Assembly (NCBI GenBank): GCA_019454045.1 | Contig: SKCR01033650.1 | Coordinates: 276,363-340,362, forward strand | Direction of reading: 5' to 3' | From: Zanthoxylum bungeanum | Lineage: Eukaryota > Streptophyta > Magnoliopsida > Sapindales > Rutaceae | Length of the DNA: 64,000 bases | Shown here: positions 1-11,032 of the stretch, piece by piece | Position numbering within the stretch: the stretch's first letter is position 1 | How the letters are laid out: the number at the start of each line of letters is the position of its first letter | Position numbers and translations under genes: made by a program | The notes under the pieces: model-generated | Database searches by the model: none | What the model saw: the letters and a program-made list of their open reading frames with translations, nothing else | Told to the model about the DNA's origin: nothing

Positions 1-181
1 CCACCTTAACTAATATATGCATAAACACATTATAGACCCGGAGTTTAAATTGATTTCTAAACGAGTTAATATCCCAAAATGTGTTTTTTAATATTTAAAA
101 TTGTCTTGGAGATCTCCTTAAAGCTGCTAAATTTACTTTGACACAAGTTTCACAACATTAATGGCATCATATATGAGAAAT

Positions 182-694
182 TAGAGGTGTTCATAGGGTC
201 GGGTCGATCCGCGACCTGACCCAGACCGATTCGGTCGGGTTTATAATTTAAAAAATATAATTTCGGGTCATTTTGAACCCGACCCGAAATTACGGGTCGG
301 GTCACGGGTTCAGACGAATTTGCATCGGGTCGACCTGACCTGATGTAAATAATATATATAACTTATGCGCCCTGGCATAAAATAAGGGGTGAAAAATAAA
401 TTTTCAGATTGTAAAAGTTGAGAATCAAACATGTGACCACTTACAAATTAATCAAAGACTTTGTCATTTCAACATTTACTTTCATCAAAATTGTATCATT
501 AGAACTATATAGATTATATTTCACTACATATTATATTCACATGACCTGACCCGGCCCGCAGTTTGTTGATCCGACCCGTTTTGACCCGACCCGCGCGGGT
601 CGCTTTCTCAAATTTCGGGTTTCGGGTCGAATGACCTGAATCATTAAAAAAAAAAAAAAAAAAAACGACCTGACCAGACCCGTGAACACACCTA
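182..694. mobile_element. hAT-like MITE-type element with GGGTCGGGTC subterminal repeats
   Basis: The ends form imperfect 12-bp terminal inverted repeats: TAGAGGTGTTCA on the left and TGAACACACCTA on the right, 10 of 12 matching. The element is flanked by a perfect 8-bp direct repeat, TGAGAAAT, at 174-181 and 695-702. Inside both ends are many copies of GGGTCGGGTCG and its complement CGACCCGACCC, so the ends can fold back on each other. There is no transposase ORF. An 8-bp duplication and TAGRGGTGN-type ends fit the hAT superfamily, which is inference. The interior is AT-rich and ends in a run of about 19 A at 646-664. Confidence 0.75.
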
Positions 695-3183
695 TGAGAA
701 ATCAGCTAAATTTATTATCTGTGAGCATTGGTGGAGTGTTAACATTTCAACAAATGGATAAATTAACGTCAGTGTTAACATTCATAAAATTATGATATCA
801 CGAAATTAAATTATTTTTCAATATTAACTTATATTTAAATGTTTATTATATAATTTATAAATTAATTTATAAGTACAAATATTAATGTTCCGACTTCCGA
901 CAGTGATAATTCCGTATCTTTTATTGGCACATGACACAAGCCTCACGGGTCTTTGACCAGAGAAACTGGACCACCATGACCCAACCAAGAACTGGGGCTA
1001 GGGCTAGGAATAGCCCTGTACCAAGTTTGAATTGATTGCCTTGGACCAGACCCAATAATTATATGGGCTGTACAATGTTATGCCTGTGAACCAAAGCAAA
1101 GGGATTATTTAGTCATTTTGTGTCAACATTTTTTTTGATTTTTAAATTCAATTTTGAATGGTGTTGTGACCGTTGGTACAATAATTAAATATGTGTACAA
1201 TTACAACCCATCCAATATATATATATATAATTTTTTTAAATCGTGGGAAATTCCATCGCCAACGTTAGGATGAGATTTTCTTAATTAGTAAAACATGTTT
1301 TAGATGCACTTAATTAATATATATAATAAAATATTGGGAGACTTATATTTTATAGTTTAATAGTACTAAACCGCTAAAGAGGATAATGAATCGTTAATAA
1401 AATGGGTCATCACATTTTTTTTTAAACGTTGATTTAAGCGAAACAGATAAAATATCTGATTATCTCATACTCTTATAAGAAACATACTTCTGAATTGGAA
1501 CTCAAAATCTAAAGGACATATCCATCCACTACCAAGACAATAACATCATAACATCGAAAATTAAATAACCATCATAGTATTCAGAACATCACAATATAGA
1601 AAACATTTATAAAATACAAAGATTAGGTATTTGAGTTTAAATTTTGAGAAAACAAAACCTGACTGGCTGACTAAACCCATAAAAAAAAATTTGAATCAAT
1701 TTGAGAATACATAAAATACTAGTCAAAAATATTTTCTCAATGTTAAAATTATTTAAATCTCTTGATAACATAACTCCAGGATAACTTTTACAATAATTAG
1801 GATATAAATTTTGTTAGTGAAATATAGTAACTAACCAATATATCAGCCATGATTTCCTCTAATTCTCAAATTAAATAGCAAGATCTCCATTCGAAATTTC
1901 AAAATCAAATATAAACCAAACAGATCTTGATTCAAAATTTAAACCCAGCAGATAATTTTAAAATCGTGTTTAAGCACACTACTGTCACTACCCAAGAAAA
2001 CAACCATTAAATAATAACAAATAACATTATTCAACATGAAATCACAAGTCCACTCTATCTTATCTGGCATCTCTCTCTCATATTTACTTTCGGATTATAA
2101 CATATGAATCCTCAAATTTGAGTAAAATCACAAATAAGAACAATTTTTGCAATTTTATTATAAAATGTCTCTGTAATTTTAATTTATTAGGAATTCTATG
2201 ATAAATAGTGATCTAACTGATATACCCCGAAAAATCTTGAAAAACAAATGTATAATCTGAATAAGCTTATTTATGGGGTATAATAGTTATTTTATTGATT
2301 TTAACTCATGAATTTATGTTGAATGTAATAACACAAAAAAAAAAAAAAAAAAGGATGGCTGAACTCCCAGTTAGAGATGACAAAAATCATTATTGGAATG
2401 AAGACCTAGTAAGTTATGAGCGGGTAATTAGATAATTTTTTATATTTTTTAGTTGGACTAGTCGAGTATGAATATTGACATCTCAATTAAAATAAAGATA
2501 AAATTCTCATATAAACGGGAACCCATACGTGATTTGATACCTTAGAGGCGGATAAAATATTAATTTTTGTACTCGTCGATTGAATAAGACGGATATAAAT
2601 ATTGATATTCTCGTACCATAATCGAGACTTGTCGTCTCTACTTCCAATAAAGATTTAATATTGTCTCGTTTTCACCCATTAATGTGACTCTAGATATCCA
2701 ACTTTTATGCTTTTAAATTTATAATTATAAAGATAAAGTTTTATATTTAAGCTCCAATAATCAATTTAGCGAAAACTGAATTTTCTCCGGGGCGGGCTCG
2801 TGGATGATAGTCACCGGCCTTTTACCATGCCTACACAGGACAATACATCAGGGACCCTCGCGAAAAAGATTACAAATCATATCTTTAGATATCATTTGCT
2901 CAAAACTAGGGACCCTGTAAAATTTTAATTAGCATAACTGTTTGCATTGCCAAAAAAAGATTCAAATCAGCAAAGTTATAAGTCAATATGCAAAAGATCC
3001 TTTTCGTGAGAGAGATTTGCTGCAGAAGTACTACACTGAGCTAATGATAACAGAAGACCACCATCATTGAAGGGAAAAAAAAAAGATACGGAAACTGAAA
3101 GATTTTCTCTAGCCCAACAAGGAAAGAGAAGGTCCAGCCTTTCTTTTCTCTTACTAATTAACACACAAAACTCAAAAAGTGCA
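695..3183. other. AT-rich intergenic DNA without a recognisable gene
   Basis: About 2.5 kb of AT-rich sequence. Only very short open frames occur and none resembles a known family. It contains an A-run near 2334-2352 and, at about 1222-1265, a short minus-strand fragment resembling the 3' end of the SINE family seen complete at 40439-40619. The last few hundred bases before 3184 presumably hold the promoter of the IQD gene. Confidence 0.6.
1222..1265 (-). repeat. SINE 3' end fragment
   Basis: AAATCGTGGGAAATTCC followed by ATCGCCAACGTTAGGATG matches, on the minus strand, the tail part of the SINE at 40439-40619, which reads AAATCGTTGGAAACCCC then ACCGCCAAAACCATCC. Only the distal portion is recognisable, so it is called a fragment. 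Confidence 0.45.
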
Positions 3184-3191
3184 TATATAAA
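3184..3191 (+). promoter_or_regulatory. probable TATA box of the IQD gene
   Basis: TATATAAA lies about 215 bases before the first splice donor at 3406. It would place transcription start near 3215 and a first, non-coding exon up to 3405. Inferred from motif and spacing only. Confidence 0.5.
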
Positions 3192-3214
3192 GAAGAATCC
3201 TTTAATGGGAGCTC

Positions 3215-4061
3215 TGGAGTATGGTATCTTGCTTTAATGGCTTGAAAATAAATGTAATGGGTTGGTGTTAAAAACATAAAATTACCAAAAGGGTTTCTGT
3301 TTTAAGCATTATTATTTCACATTGCTCAATAAAAATTATTATTTTTTATTCTTCTAGAGAAAGGGAGGGAATTGGGGTTTTGCTCTTTGTTTTGAATTTG
3401 AGAAGGTGAGTTGAATCTTCTGACTTTTGTTTCTCTTTAGTGATAATGACTACTTTTTCACATGAAGTGATTTAACTTTTGTATGTATGCTTTGTCTGTT
3501 AATCTTTGTATTTTGTGTACTTAAGAGATTTTTTAACCTTATTTTATTGTAATCATTTCATGGCACCATCTGTATCCTTCTGTGACATCTTTTTGTCTTG
3601 TAATGCAGTTTCTTCACGAGGTTGTGTCAGATATTTTTTTCAAACATTTCTAAAAACTCAGTCTTTAGCCAAATTTTAAAACATGTTTTGATGCCTTTTC
3701 TGTGATTATGTTTTTGCTCTCATCACTTCTCTTCTTGCAATTTGTAAAGATTCTACAGATTTCAGTCTATAAACTCCACTTGTAGTAGTGTGAGTCTTTG
3801 TACTCAGTTAACACATTTTGTCTCCTCTCCCTCTCTCTCTCATACCCTTTTCTCTTCTCAAAGTGTTTTGTTTCTTTGTGTTACCATTTCTCTATAAACT
3901 CCAATCGGCTCTTTGTTTCAGTGCTTTCACACATTTTGTTATTCCCTTTTGTTTTGTCAATTAAAATTCTGAAAAAAATAGAGGGAATGAATTAATGCTT
4001 GTGCTGCTGCTTATCGTTGCTTAACATTTTGTTTCTCTTATAGCCTAGAGTGGCAACAAAT
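3215..4061 (+). other. 5' UTR of the IQD gene with a leader intron
   Basis: A leader exon ends at AGAAG|GTGAG (donor at 3406). A T-rich intron runs to the acceptor CTCTTATAG at 4043, and the coding ATG follows at 4062. The non-AUG codon GTG at 4050 lies in frame with the CDS but should not be taken as the start. The transcription start is a guess from the TATA motif. Short ATGs in the leader near 3222 could form a small upstream ORF if they are transcribed. Confidence 0.6.
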
Positions 4062-6254
4062 ATGGGCAAAGCTACAAGGTGGCTAAAGGGTTTGTTGGGC
4101 ATGAAAAAGGAGAAAGAAAAAGACCACGTTGAGAGCGCAAATTCAGATTCAAATTCAAGTTTAAGTGACACCAAGAAAGAGAAGAAAAGATTCAGTTTTG
4201 GCAAGCCAGGGCTATCAGGCAGAGACAGTACAAGCAGCGTGAATCCTCAGATTCCAGTGAGAGACATGGCTTGGCTCAGGTCATACATTGCTGACACAGA
4301 CAAGGAGCAAAACAAGCATGCAATTGCTGTGGCTGCAGCCACGGCGGCTGCTGCCGATGCAGCTGTGGCTGCTGCTCAGGCAGCAGTGGCTGTTGTGAGG
4401 CTCACTAGTAATGGTAACAGGGCTCTTTTTGGTGGAGGAAGAGAGAAACGGGCTGCTATGAAAATTCAGACCGTCTTCAGGGGCTTTTTGGTAAGTGGGT
4501 TCTTGTTTTTTATTCATATAATTTCCATTTTCTGGTCAAACTTCAAATGAGTTTATTTTGTCATTGTCATGTGGGTAATTTTAGATTTCAAATGCTTCAG
4601 TTTATTTATTTAGATTGAGGTATATGCATTTTCATCTATTTTTTCTTATAGGTATGACTGTGAAGCACTTTCATAGATTGGGTTTTTTTGGGGGGTGTTA
4701 TTTGTGTTTTGAAGCACTTTGCTTAAATCTTACTTCTGTGTCCTACCCTTAAAAGCTGGAAGTTTAGATTTCAAATGGTAATGAAACAGTACATATGTTT
4801 TCTTTGGAGTCAATGAAGGATAGATATGATATTTCACTTCAACTTGGAAATCTAATAGTGTTTGATTTATGTATGGGAAGTGCTTTTCTTAACTTGTCTT
4901 TTTAATTGGAAATGTAATAGTGCTTTATTTTTACAAGGTTGTGGTAGTGCTTTTCTTAGCTGTTACTTTTGTTGTCTGCCACCAGAAGCTAGGGAATATA
5001 GATTAAGCTGCTGCTTATTTTGCTTAAACTGCACTTGTACTTTTCTGGGCTCAGTTGATGGGTTGTTTTCAACTTTCTTATACATAGCAAATTTATTCTT
5101 CTTGTTTCCTGTTTTGTCCTGATCTGGTCCCCTTCCATATTTGAATTTTTGAAATTTGAAAATTTGTTTTACTGCTTTGTGGAGTATGATGATTGTTGGC
5201 ACTGTTGCCTCTTGGTGAATCAATTTGATTATGATTGTCATTTGCTATTTTTCTGGCACTCGAATGAACTTCTGCTAAACTAATCACTTTATCTGGTTAC
5301 TGGTATAATAGTTCTACAATCCCATTTATTGAATCTCATTTAATTAATTTTTCAGGCCCGGAAAGCCCTCCGAGCTCTGAAGGGTTTGGTTAAGATTCAA
5401 GCTCTTGTTAGAGGCTATCTTGTTCGAAAAAGAGCAGCTGCAACACTTCACAGCATGCAAGCTCTAATGAGAGCTCAAACTGCTGTTAGAACTCAGCGTG
5501 CTCGCCGTTCATTCAATAAAGAGAACAGGTTTCAACCAGAATTTCGTCACCGAAAATCCCTTGTAAGAAAAATCTATATAGACTTCTCTATGTCAAGATT
5601 CTGCATAAACATTTTATCTAATCGAAGTAGTTTTGATACCTTCAGGAAAGATTTGACGAACCAAGAAGTGAAATTCACAGTAAAAGGATATCAGCAAGTC
5701 TTGAGAGTCCAATTAATGGATTTGAAGAAAGTCCGAAAATTGTTGAAATTGACACATTCAAGCCAAGATCAAGATCTCGTAGATTCCTTGCTGCATTATC
5801 AGAATGTGGTGATGATTACTCTTACCAAGCAATGTCATCGCCTCTTCCATGTCCGGTACCAGCAAGAGTCTCAGTACCCAACTGCCAAAACCTTCATGAT
5901 TTCGAATGGTGCTTCACCGGTGATGAATACAAGTTCTCAACTGCTCAAAGCACTCCTCGGTTAGCAAATTCTATCCGGTCCAATGCACCACCAACGCCAG
6001 CCAAGAGTGTCTGCGGCGACAGCTATTTCAGGCATTATTCAAATCATCGTAATTACATGGCAAACACACAATCTTTCAACGCCAAATTGAGGTCTTACAG
6101 TGCCCCAAAGCAAAGACCGGAGCCAGGACAGAAGAAAAGGCTTTCGCTTAATGAAATGATGGCTTCAAGAAACAGCATAAGCAGTGTTAGAATGCAGAAA
6201 TCTTGTTTTCAAGTTCAAGAAGGATTGAATGAACTAGCCACTAGGGGTTATTAG
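4062..6254 (+). CDS. IQD: IQ67-domain (IQD) calmodulin-binding protein, three coding exons
   Basis: Coding exons are 4062-4490, 5356-5562 and 5646-6254. All introns have GT-AG borders and phase 0, giving 414 residues. The N-terminus MGKATRWLKGLLGMKKEK is typical of the IQD family. An alanine-rich stretch (AIAVAAATAAAADAAVAAAQ) precedes the IQ67 region, which spans the first intron as families of this type do. Three IQ-like motifs follow each other: IQTVFRGFLAR, IQALVRGYLVRKR and MQALMRAQTAVR. The C-terminal part has the DUF4005 hallmark YMANTQSFNAKLRSYSAPKQRPE (positions about 6054-6123) and ends in a basic tail. IQD proteins bind calmodulin and act as scaffolds at microtubules, membrane or nucleus. 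By family knowledge the closest group looks like the IQD19-25 clade, but I cannot assign a member number. No breaks are seen, and the gene appears functional. Confidence 0.93.
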
Positions 6255-6453
6255 TCAAGTGTTTGTGAGAAAAACCAAGACACAACTAGCTTTGCAGTTT
6301 TATTTTCTACTTTTGTGTTGACAAGCAACTGATTGCTTGTGTAAATTCTTTCAATGTTTCTTACTGAATCTTGCTTTATCAATGAAACTTAAACTTTTTA
6401 ATGTTTAATTTTTTTTTTCTTTAGATTGTGAATCTTCATATCCTCATGCAACA

Positions 6454-6593
6454 TCCCAAAGGGCGTGATTAGGTTCGAATCCAGATAATGTGTTTCTTGT
6501 AAGAGTATGGGCAGGCAGGGTTTTACCTGCTCCTCTTAAGTTCGAAATGGATGGTTTGACGACGGAATTCTAACGATTTAAAAAAAAAAAAAA
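6454..6593 (+). mobile_element. tRNA-derived SINE, internally deleted copy
   Basis: A perfect 14-bp direct repeat, ATCCTCATGCAACA, flanks the element at 6440-6453 and 6594-6607. It begins TCCCAAAGGGCGTG, has a Pol III B-box-like GGTTCGAATCC, and ends in a T/A-rich segment and a poly-A run. Compared with the copy at 40439-40619 it lacks the stretch between GGGCGTG and the B box. It lies just past the 3' end of the IQD gene. Confidence 0.75.
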
Positions 6594-7238
6594 ATCCTCA
6601 TGCAACAAGATATTGCTACAAATGGATCATTTTATTAGTTAATTTTGTCGAAAATGCAAATACCACTAAAGCTTTCAAATGGAAACACTCACATGGTTTT
6701 TAATTATTCTAAGAGTATAAGATCATTCTGTTATAAGGAAGCTGAATAATAACATTTTTTTTAATAGAAAAAATCATGATTTAAAAATGTATTAGTAAGG
6801 TGTATGTATATAATCAAGCAAATAATCTTAGTTTTTATTGCTTAAATCACATTAGAGCTTTGGAGGTTAGATTTAACTTTATCCAACATTGGAGGGAAAG
6901 CCACAAGTACAAAAGTACAAACTTGATTTTGAATCTTGAATCTCCTTTGAAAAAAAAATATGTAAAATAACATAAAAAGTGAATCTTTTATTTCTTGTCT
7001 CTAATGATTAGGGTTTGATTTGAGGGATTCATTTAGGGGCAAAAACTTCATCTTGATAATGGTGAGCTTGCATCATCCTATTATGGCTGCACATGCTTTT
7101 CTGGTAAAAGGCATAATCATTAAGGGGCATTTTGGGTAGTGAGATAACTCTTTGACAGAATCATTTTCTTGCTTCACTGGAATATGCCATACACCATCAT
7201 CCATTCGACAATATTTCGTGCAGTGTGATGATAAGAAT

Positions 7239-8253
7239 TAGGGATGGCAGTGGGTAGGGTATGGTGCGGGTTTTCCATTACCAAATCCGCACCCGCATAT
7301 GTAAATAAATTACCAAACCCGCACCATACCCGTGCGGGTTTTATTTTCATTACCAAACCCGCACCGCAAATAAAAATAAATTACCAAACCCGCATTGGTA
7401 CCCAACGGATTTTTTGCGGGTTTTTAAATATTGAATTATTTGTGTTCTTAATAATATAATTTTTTTAATTAAATAATTTATTTTTAATTGCTAGCTTGTA
7501 GTTTTCACATTTGTTTTTCATTTGACATATACAACATGCAATGTATGTATATACAGTACATAGATACATAATGTATGAAAGACTCAGTACCATATGTTTA
7601 TTTTTTCATATAAACATTAATTAAAACGAGTTCTTCCCTTTATAATTATAATGATCTAAATTAGTCAACTCAATCGACATAAACTAAAAGTAATCACCAA
7701 CATTTGGTCATATTTTTTATGCTAAGTGTAATGAAAGTGATACTTACAAGGCTCAAGTGGTGTAAGTGTAATGAAGAAGTAGGAAAGCTACTGAAGTTGC
7801 AACAAACACTAGCTTATTTTGCTCCTCTCCCGTTTCTGATTATGTGAACTTAATCCAAATTTTTGCTTTATAATTTTATTAACAAGTGTGATTAGAAAAA
7901 AAAATAATAGTCATGCAAAAAATCTTCAGTTGGGCAGGTTGCGGGCTGCGGCTGAGTGAGAGTGTGGAACTGTGGATTAGTGTTTTAGGTTTAGGTTTTG
8001 TTAGTTGTTTTTATATGAAGGTTTTTTTATATTGTCCTAAATATTAATTAATAAAAATAATATTGCGGGTATGTGGAAACCCGCAGCGGATACCCGCATT
8101 TTTTCTTAAATACCAAACCCGCACCGCACCCGCAGCAGGTTCTCCTTTAAATTACCAAACCCGCACCGCACCCATTAATATATTTACCAAATCCTACCCA
8201 TTGCGGGCGGGTTTTTACGGGTTTGCGGGTTGTGGGTAAAATTGTCATCCCTA
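7239..8253. mobile_element. hAT-like non-autonomous element with GCGGGTTTG repeats
   Basis: It starts TAGGGATGGCAGTGGGTAGG and ends AAAATTGTCATCCCTA, an inverted repeat. Many copies of ACCAAACCCGCACC and its complement lie near both ends. The flanks GATAAGAA (7230-7237) and GATAAGAT (8254-8261) are a near-perfect 8-bp target duplication, although the left one is a base away from the repeat. The interior is AT-rich and has no transposase. It belongs to the same general type as 182-694, with a different subterminal motif. Confidence 0.65.
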
Positions 8254-8349
8254 GATAAGATCCCTCAGTTATGTCTCTGAAAATATATATTATGATTCCA
8301 CTTTTGCCCAAACCTTTTTGTTATAATTGCAAATAAGTATGGATCTTAT

Positions 8350-8514
8350 ACTCATTCTTGGTGTATGATTAATTATCTCACTTTAATGTACTGAATTCGA
8401 ATTTAGAAAGTGCGTTTTTTGAAAGAGTCTGGGATAGTCAAAGTTTTATCTACTCCATTTAAACCCGGAAGAGGTGGTTTGGTGACGAAATTTCTAACGA
8501 TTATAAAAATAAAA
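8350..8514 (+). mobile_element. tRNA-derived SINE, old copy
   Basis: The flanks TATGGATCTTAT (8338-8349) and TATGGATCCTAT (8515-8526) form a 12-bp target duplication with one mismatch. The body shares AAGTGCGTTTTTTGAAAGAG, GGTGGTTTGGTGACG and TTTCTAACGAT with the copies at 6454 and 40439. The B box is degraded (GAATTCGAATTT), so this copy is older. Confidence 0.7.
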
Positions 8515-8526
8515 TATGGATCCTAT

Positions 8527-10550
8527 TTAAAGACATGTTTTATCTCTTACCATTATGCCAAAAACTAATTTGTATATTATAAACAAGTTTATATGGCTCA
8601 AAAGAGTAATTTATATTGCATATAATTCACAAACAAGATGTTTTATAAAAGTAACTACTTGCTTAGATCGGTATATATTTTTAAAAATATAAATTAGTGA
8701 ACCATGTAAGGATTCAAATATATAAATTCTCTTCTATTTGGTAAAACCCATATAAATAATTTTTTTTTTGGCCCCATACCCATTATTAGAAAATTAGTTT
8801 TGATCATGATCTTTCACACGAGCATAAGAAAAATGAAACACTATAATATAGATGTGTAAGGCACATGAACCCAAATGATAAGGACCACCCCCCACTACTG
8901 TTTGAAACTTTGAATACAAGAAAGGGACATTGATAATCACTAAGCTATATTAAGAAAAAGTGATTATTACTAATAACCACTTTTTCCGAGAGCATATAGG
9001 CATAAGGTGTTTGGTTGAACGGCTATGCTTTCGACATAAAGGAACTATATTTTTTTCAAAACATATAATAATATAATAGAATATTAATATGGTTTAATAT
9101 AAACAATTAAACCACAAATCTAGGATTAGTTAATAGTTACTACTTGCTAGTGCAATGTAATTTGGGAATTTTTTTTTAATTTTTAATTTTGTTGTAAAAT
9201 GGTGTTTTTTTTATGGGGTTTAGATATAATTTGAAGGAATTGTGGAGTCAAAATCTACATTAATCACTACAAGTTTCTATTCCTAATTTCATATTTTTCT
9301 ATGTGATTATGGAGTTATTTGATTGGAAGTTTCAAAGAAAAGAAACTAATAGTTTCTCTTTGACCATCTTGGAGAATGTGGCTTTCGACGTCGTTGAGGA
9401 GCAAAAACAATGTGGATGGGAGAAGTTATGTTTTGTTTTGCTTAATTAATTGACTTTTCATGTGCTAAGCACTATTTATAACCTAATTATAATTAGCATG
9501 TCATCCACCCGATGCGTAAGTGGTTTTGTTTTTATTTTTTTTATTTTTTAAAGTTAGGAAAAAAGTTATGATCATATTTTGTGATTTTAGTATGTAAGTT
9601 TGATATTTTTTTTTTATCAAAGCAATTGAACATGCAAATAATTGTGTCTTTTCAGCTTGTAAACTATTAAGTTGGTTGATATCAATTAATTTTCTATGAA
9701 AGAAAAAGTCAAATAACCTTAGAACTCTGAAAGTTATAGATTGTGACTTGTGAGTCAAAAATTTACAAAAACCATACAAAATGCGGGCCCTCCTAAATTA
9801 AATCAATTTTCTTAAAGTGAAAAACCAAATCAAAACGAAGCAAAATTCGGGAAAATGCTCAAAAATCCACAACGTTGAATCAACCAAAAAAATAAACCCA
9901 AAATCCAAATTTTAATCATAGAACAAATCAATACTAAAAAAATATTCATTATAAAGTATTTAGAGGTTGAATAATTGTGATACATATTCAAAGACATTAC
10001 TCTCATCAACTAATTCAGAGAATCCATCAATTGGGTTCTTACAAATAACTGAGGGAAAAAAATATACAAAAATAAAACATAAAGTTCAATATCTTAACCA
10101 TCAATTTTTCAATATAAAATTCAATACATATGATTTGTTGACCTTTAAATTATTTCTGAAGGAGGAGATCGGCCCGAGACTTCGTCATTGAATAATAATA
10201 TAAGAGGGAAAAGAGAAGTCTATAAGCTTCGAAGGAATATGAAAAATAGAGAAGAGCCGAGGATTTAGTAATTGATTTTTAGTTTTGCTTTATATACATG
10301 GGGTTTTACTTTGTATAGAATCTATATTTCAAAATAATTACGGATAAAAATTTTTTTGTTGTAACTTAATTGACCACCAACCGAAGAGACATAGATTCAT
10401 TTAATGAATTTCCCCAAAATAAAGAGAGGAGCTGAATTCTGCAATCAATCTCCTGACGCTGACATTAATTAAAGAACGATCAAGCATTAGGTTCATTTTT
10501 GGAAGTCAAATTAATATAATATTAATTTAATTAAGTTTTTCCGTAAAGAT
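8527..10550. other. AT-rich intergenic DNA without a recognisable gene
   Basis: No open frame here resembles a known protein and no clear repeat was seen. The longest frames are low-complexity AT translations. The end of the stretch is the upstream flank of the tRNA-Ile gene. Confidence 0.55.
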
Positions 10551-10624
10551 GGCCTATTAGCTCAGCTGGTTAGAGCGTCGTGCTAATAACGCGAAGGTCG
10601 CAGGTTCGAGACCTGCATGGGCCA
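10551..10624 (+). tRNA. trnI-AAU: tRNA-Ile (anticodon AAU)
   Basis: A 74-nt cloverleaf fits fully. The acceptor arm pairs GGCCTAT with ATGGGCC and has discriminator A. The D arm is GCTC/GAGC, the anticodon arm TCGTG/CGCGA encloses loop CTAATAA with anticodon AAT, and the T arm is GCAGG/CCTGC with loop TTCGAGA. The internal Pol III boxes read TAGCTCAGCTGG and GGTTCGAGACC. There is no intron and no encoded CCA, as expected for a eukaryotic nuclear tRNA gene. Confidence 0.95.
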
Positions 10625-10636
10625 TTTTTGTTTTTT
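10625..10636 (+). terminator. Pol III terminator of tRNA-Ile
   Basis: TTTTT followed by G and TTTTTT starts directly after the tRNA discriminator base, the usual T-run termination signal for RNA polymerase III. Confidence 0.85.
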
Positions 10637-11032
10637 GCGATTTCCTTAATTTTAGTTTGGTATAATTTCATCTTGCCCCCTTATTTATTAAAAACTACGC
10701 CCAACCCCCAATATTTTGTAACTGTCTGCTGCACCCTCAAGCCGTCATGACTGCCGTTAAAATGGACGGTCACCAAGAAATGTGACGTGCCTGATCTGTT
10801 TTTATCTTTTTCTAACAATCTGACCGTTGCTCCAACGGTCGAAAACACACATTCAAATTTCAAACGGTAATTAAATAAGATCAAACCCACTTGCCAACGG
10901 CCATATCGTTATCGTTACCCATCTTTCTTCACACAAAAATCTCCCTCCGAAATCCTTTTAGATCTTCTTCTTCTCTTCTAATTCTGATTCACTTAAATCT
11001 TCAGACTTTCAAGACAACACTGACTAACAGAA

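Noticed and set aside
4050..4061. Upstream in-frame GTG as the start of the IQD protein
   Set aside because: Not an AUG, and the ATG at 4062 gives the conserved MGKATRW family N-terminus.
4281..4517. Minus-strand open frame opposite the IQD exon
   Set aside because: Shadow of the alanine- and charge-rich IQD coding sequence.
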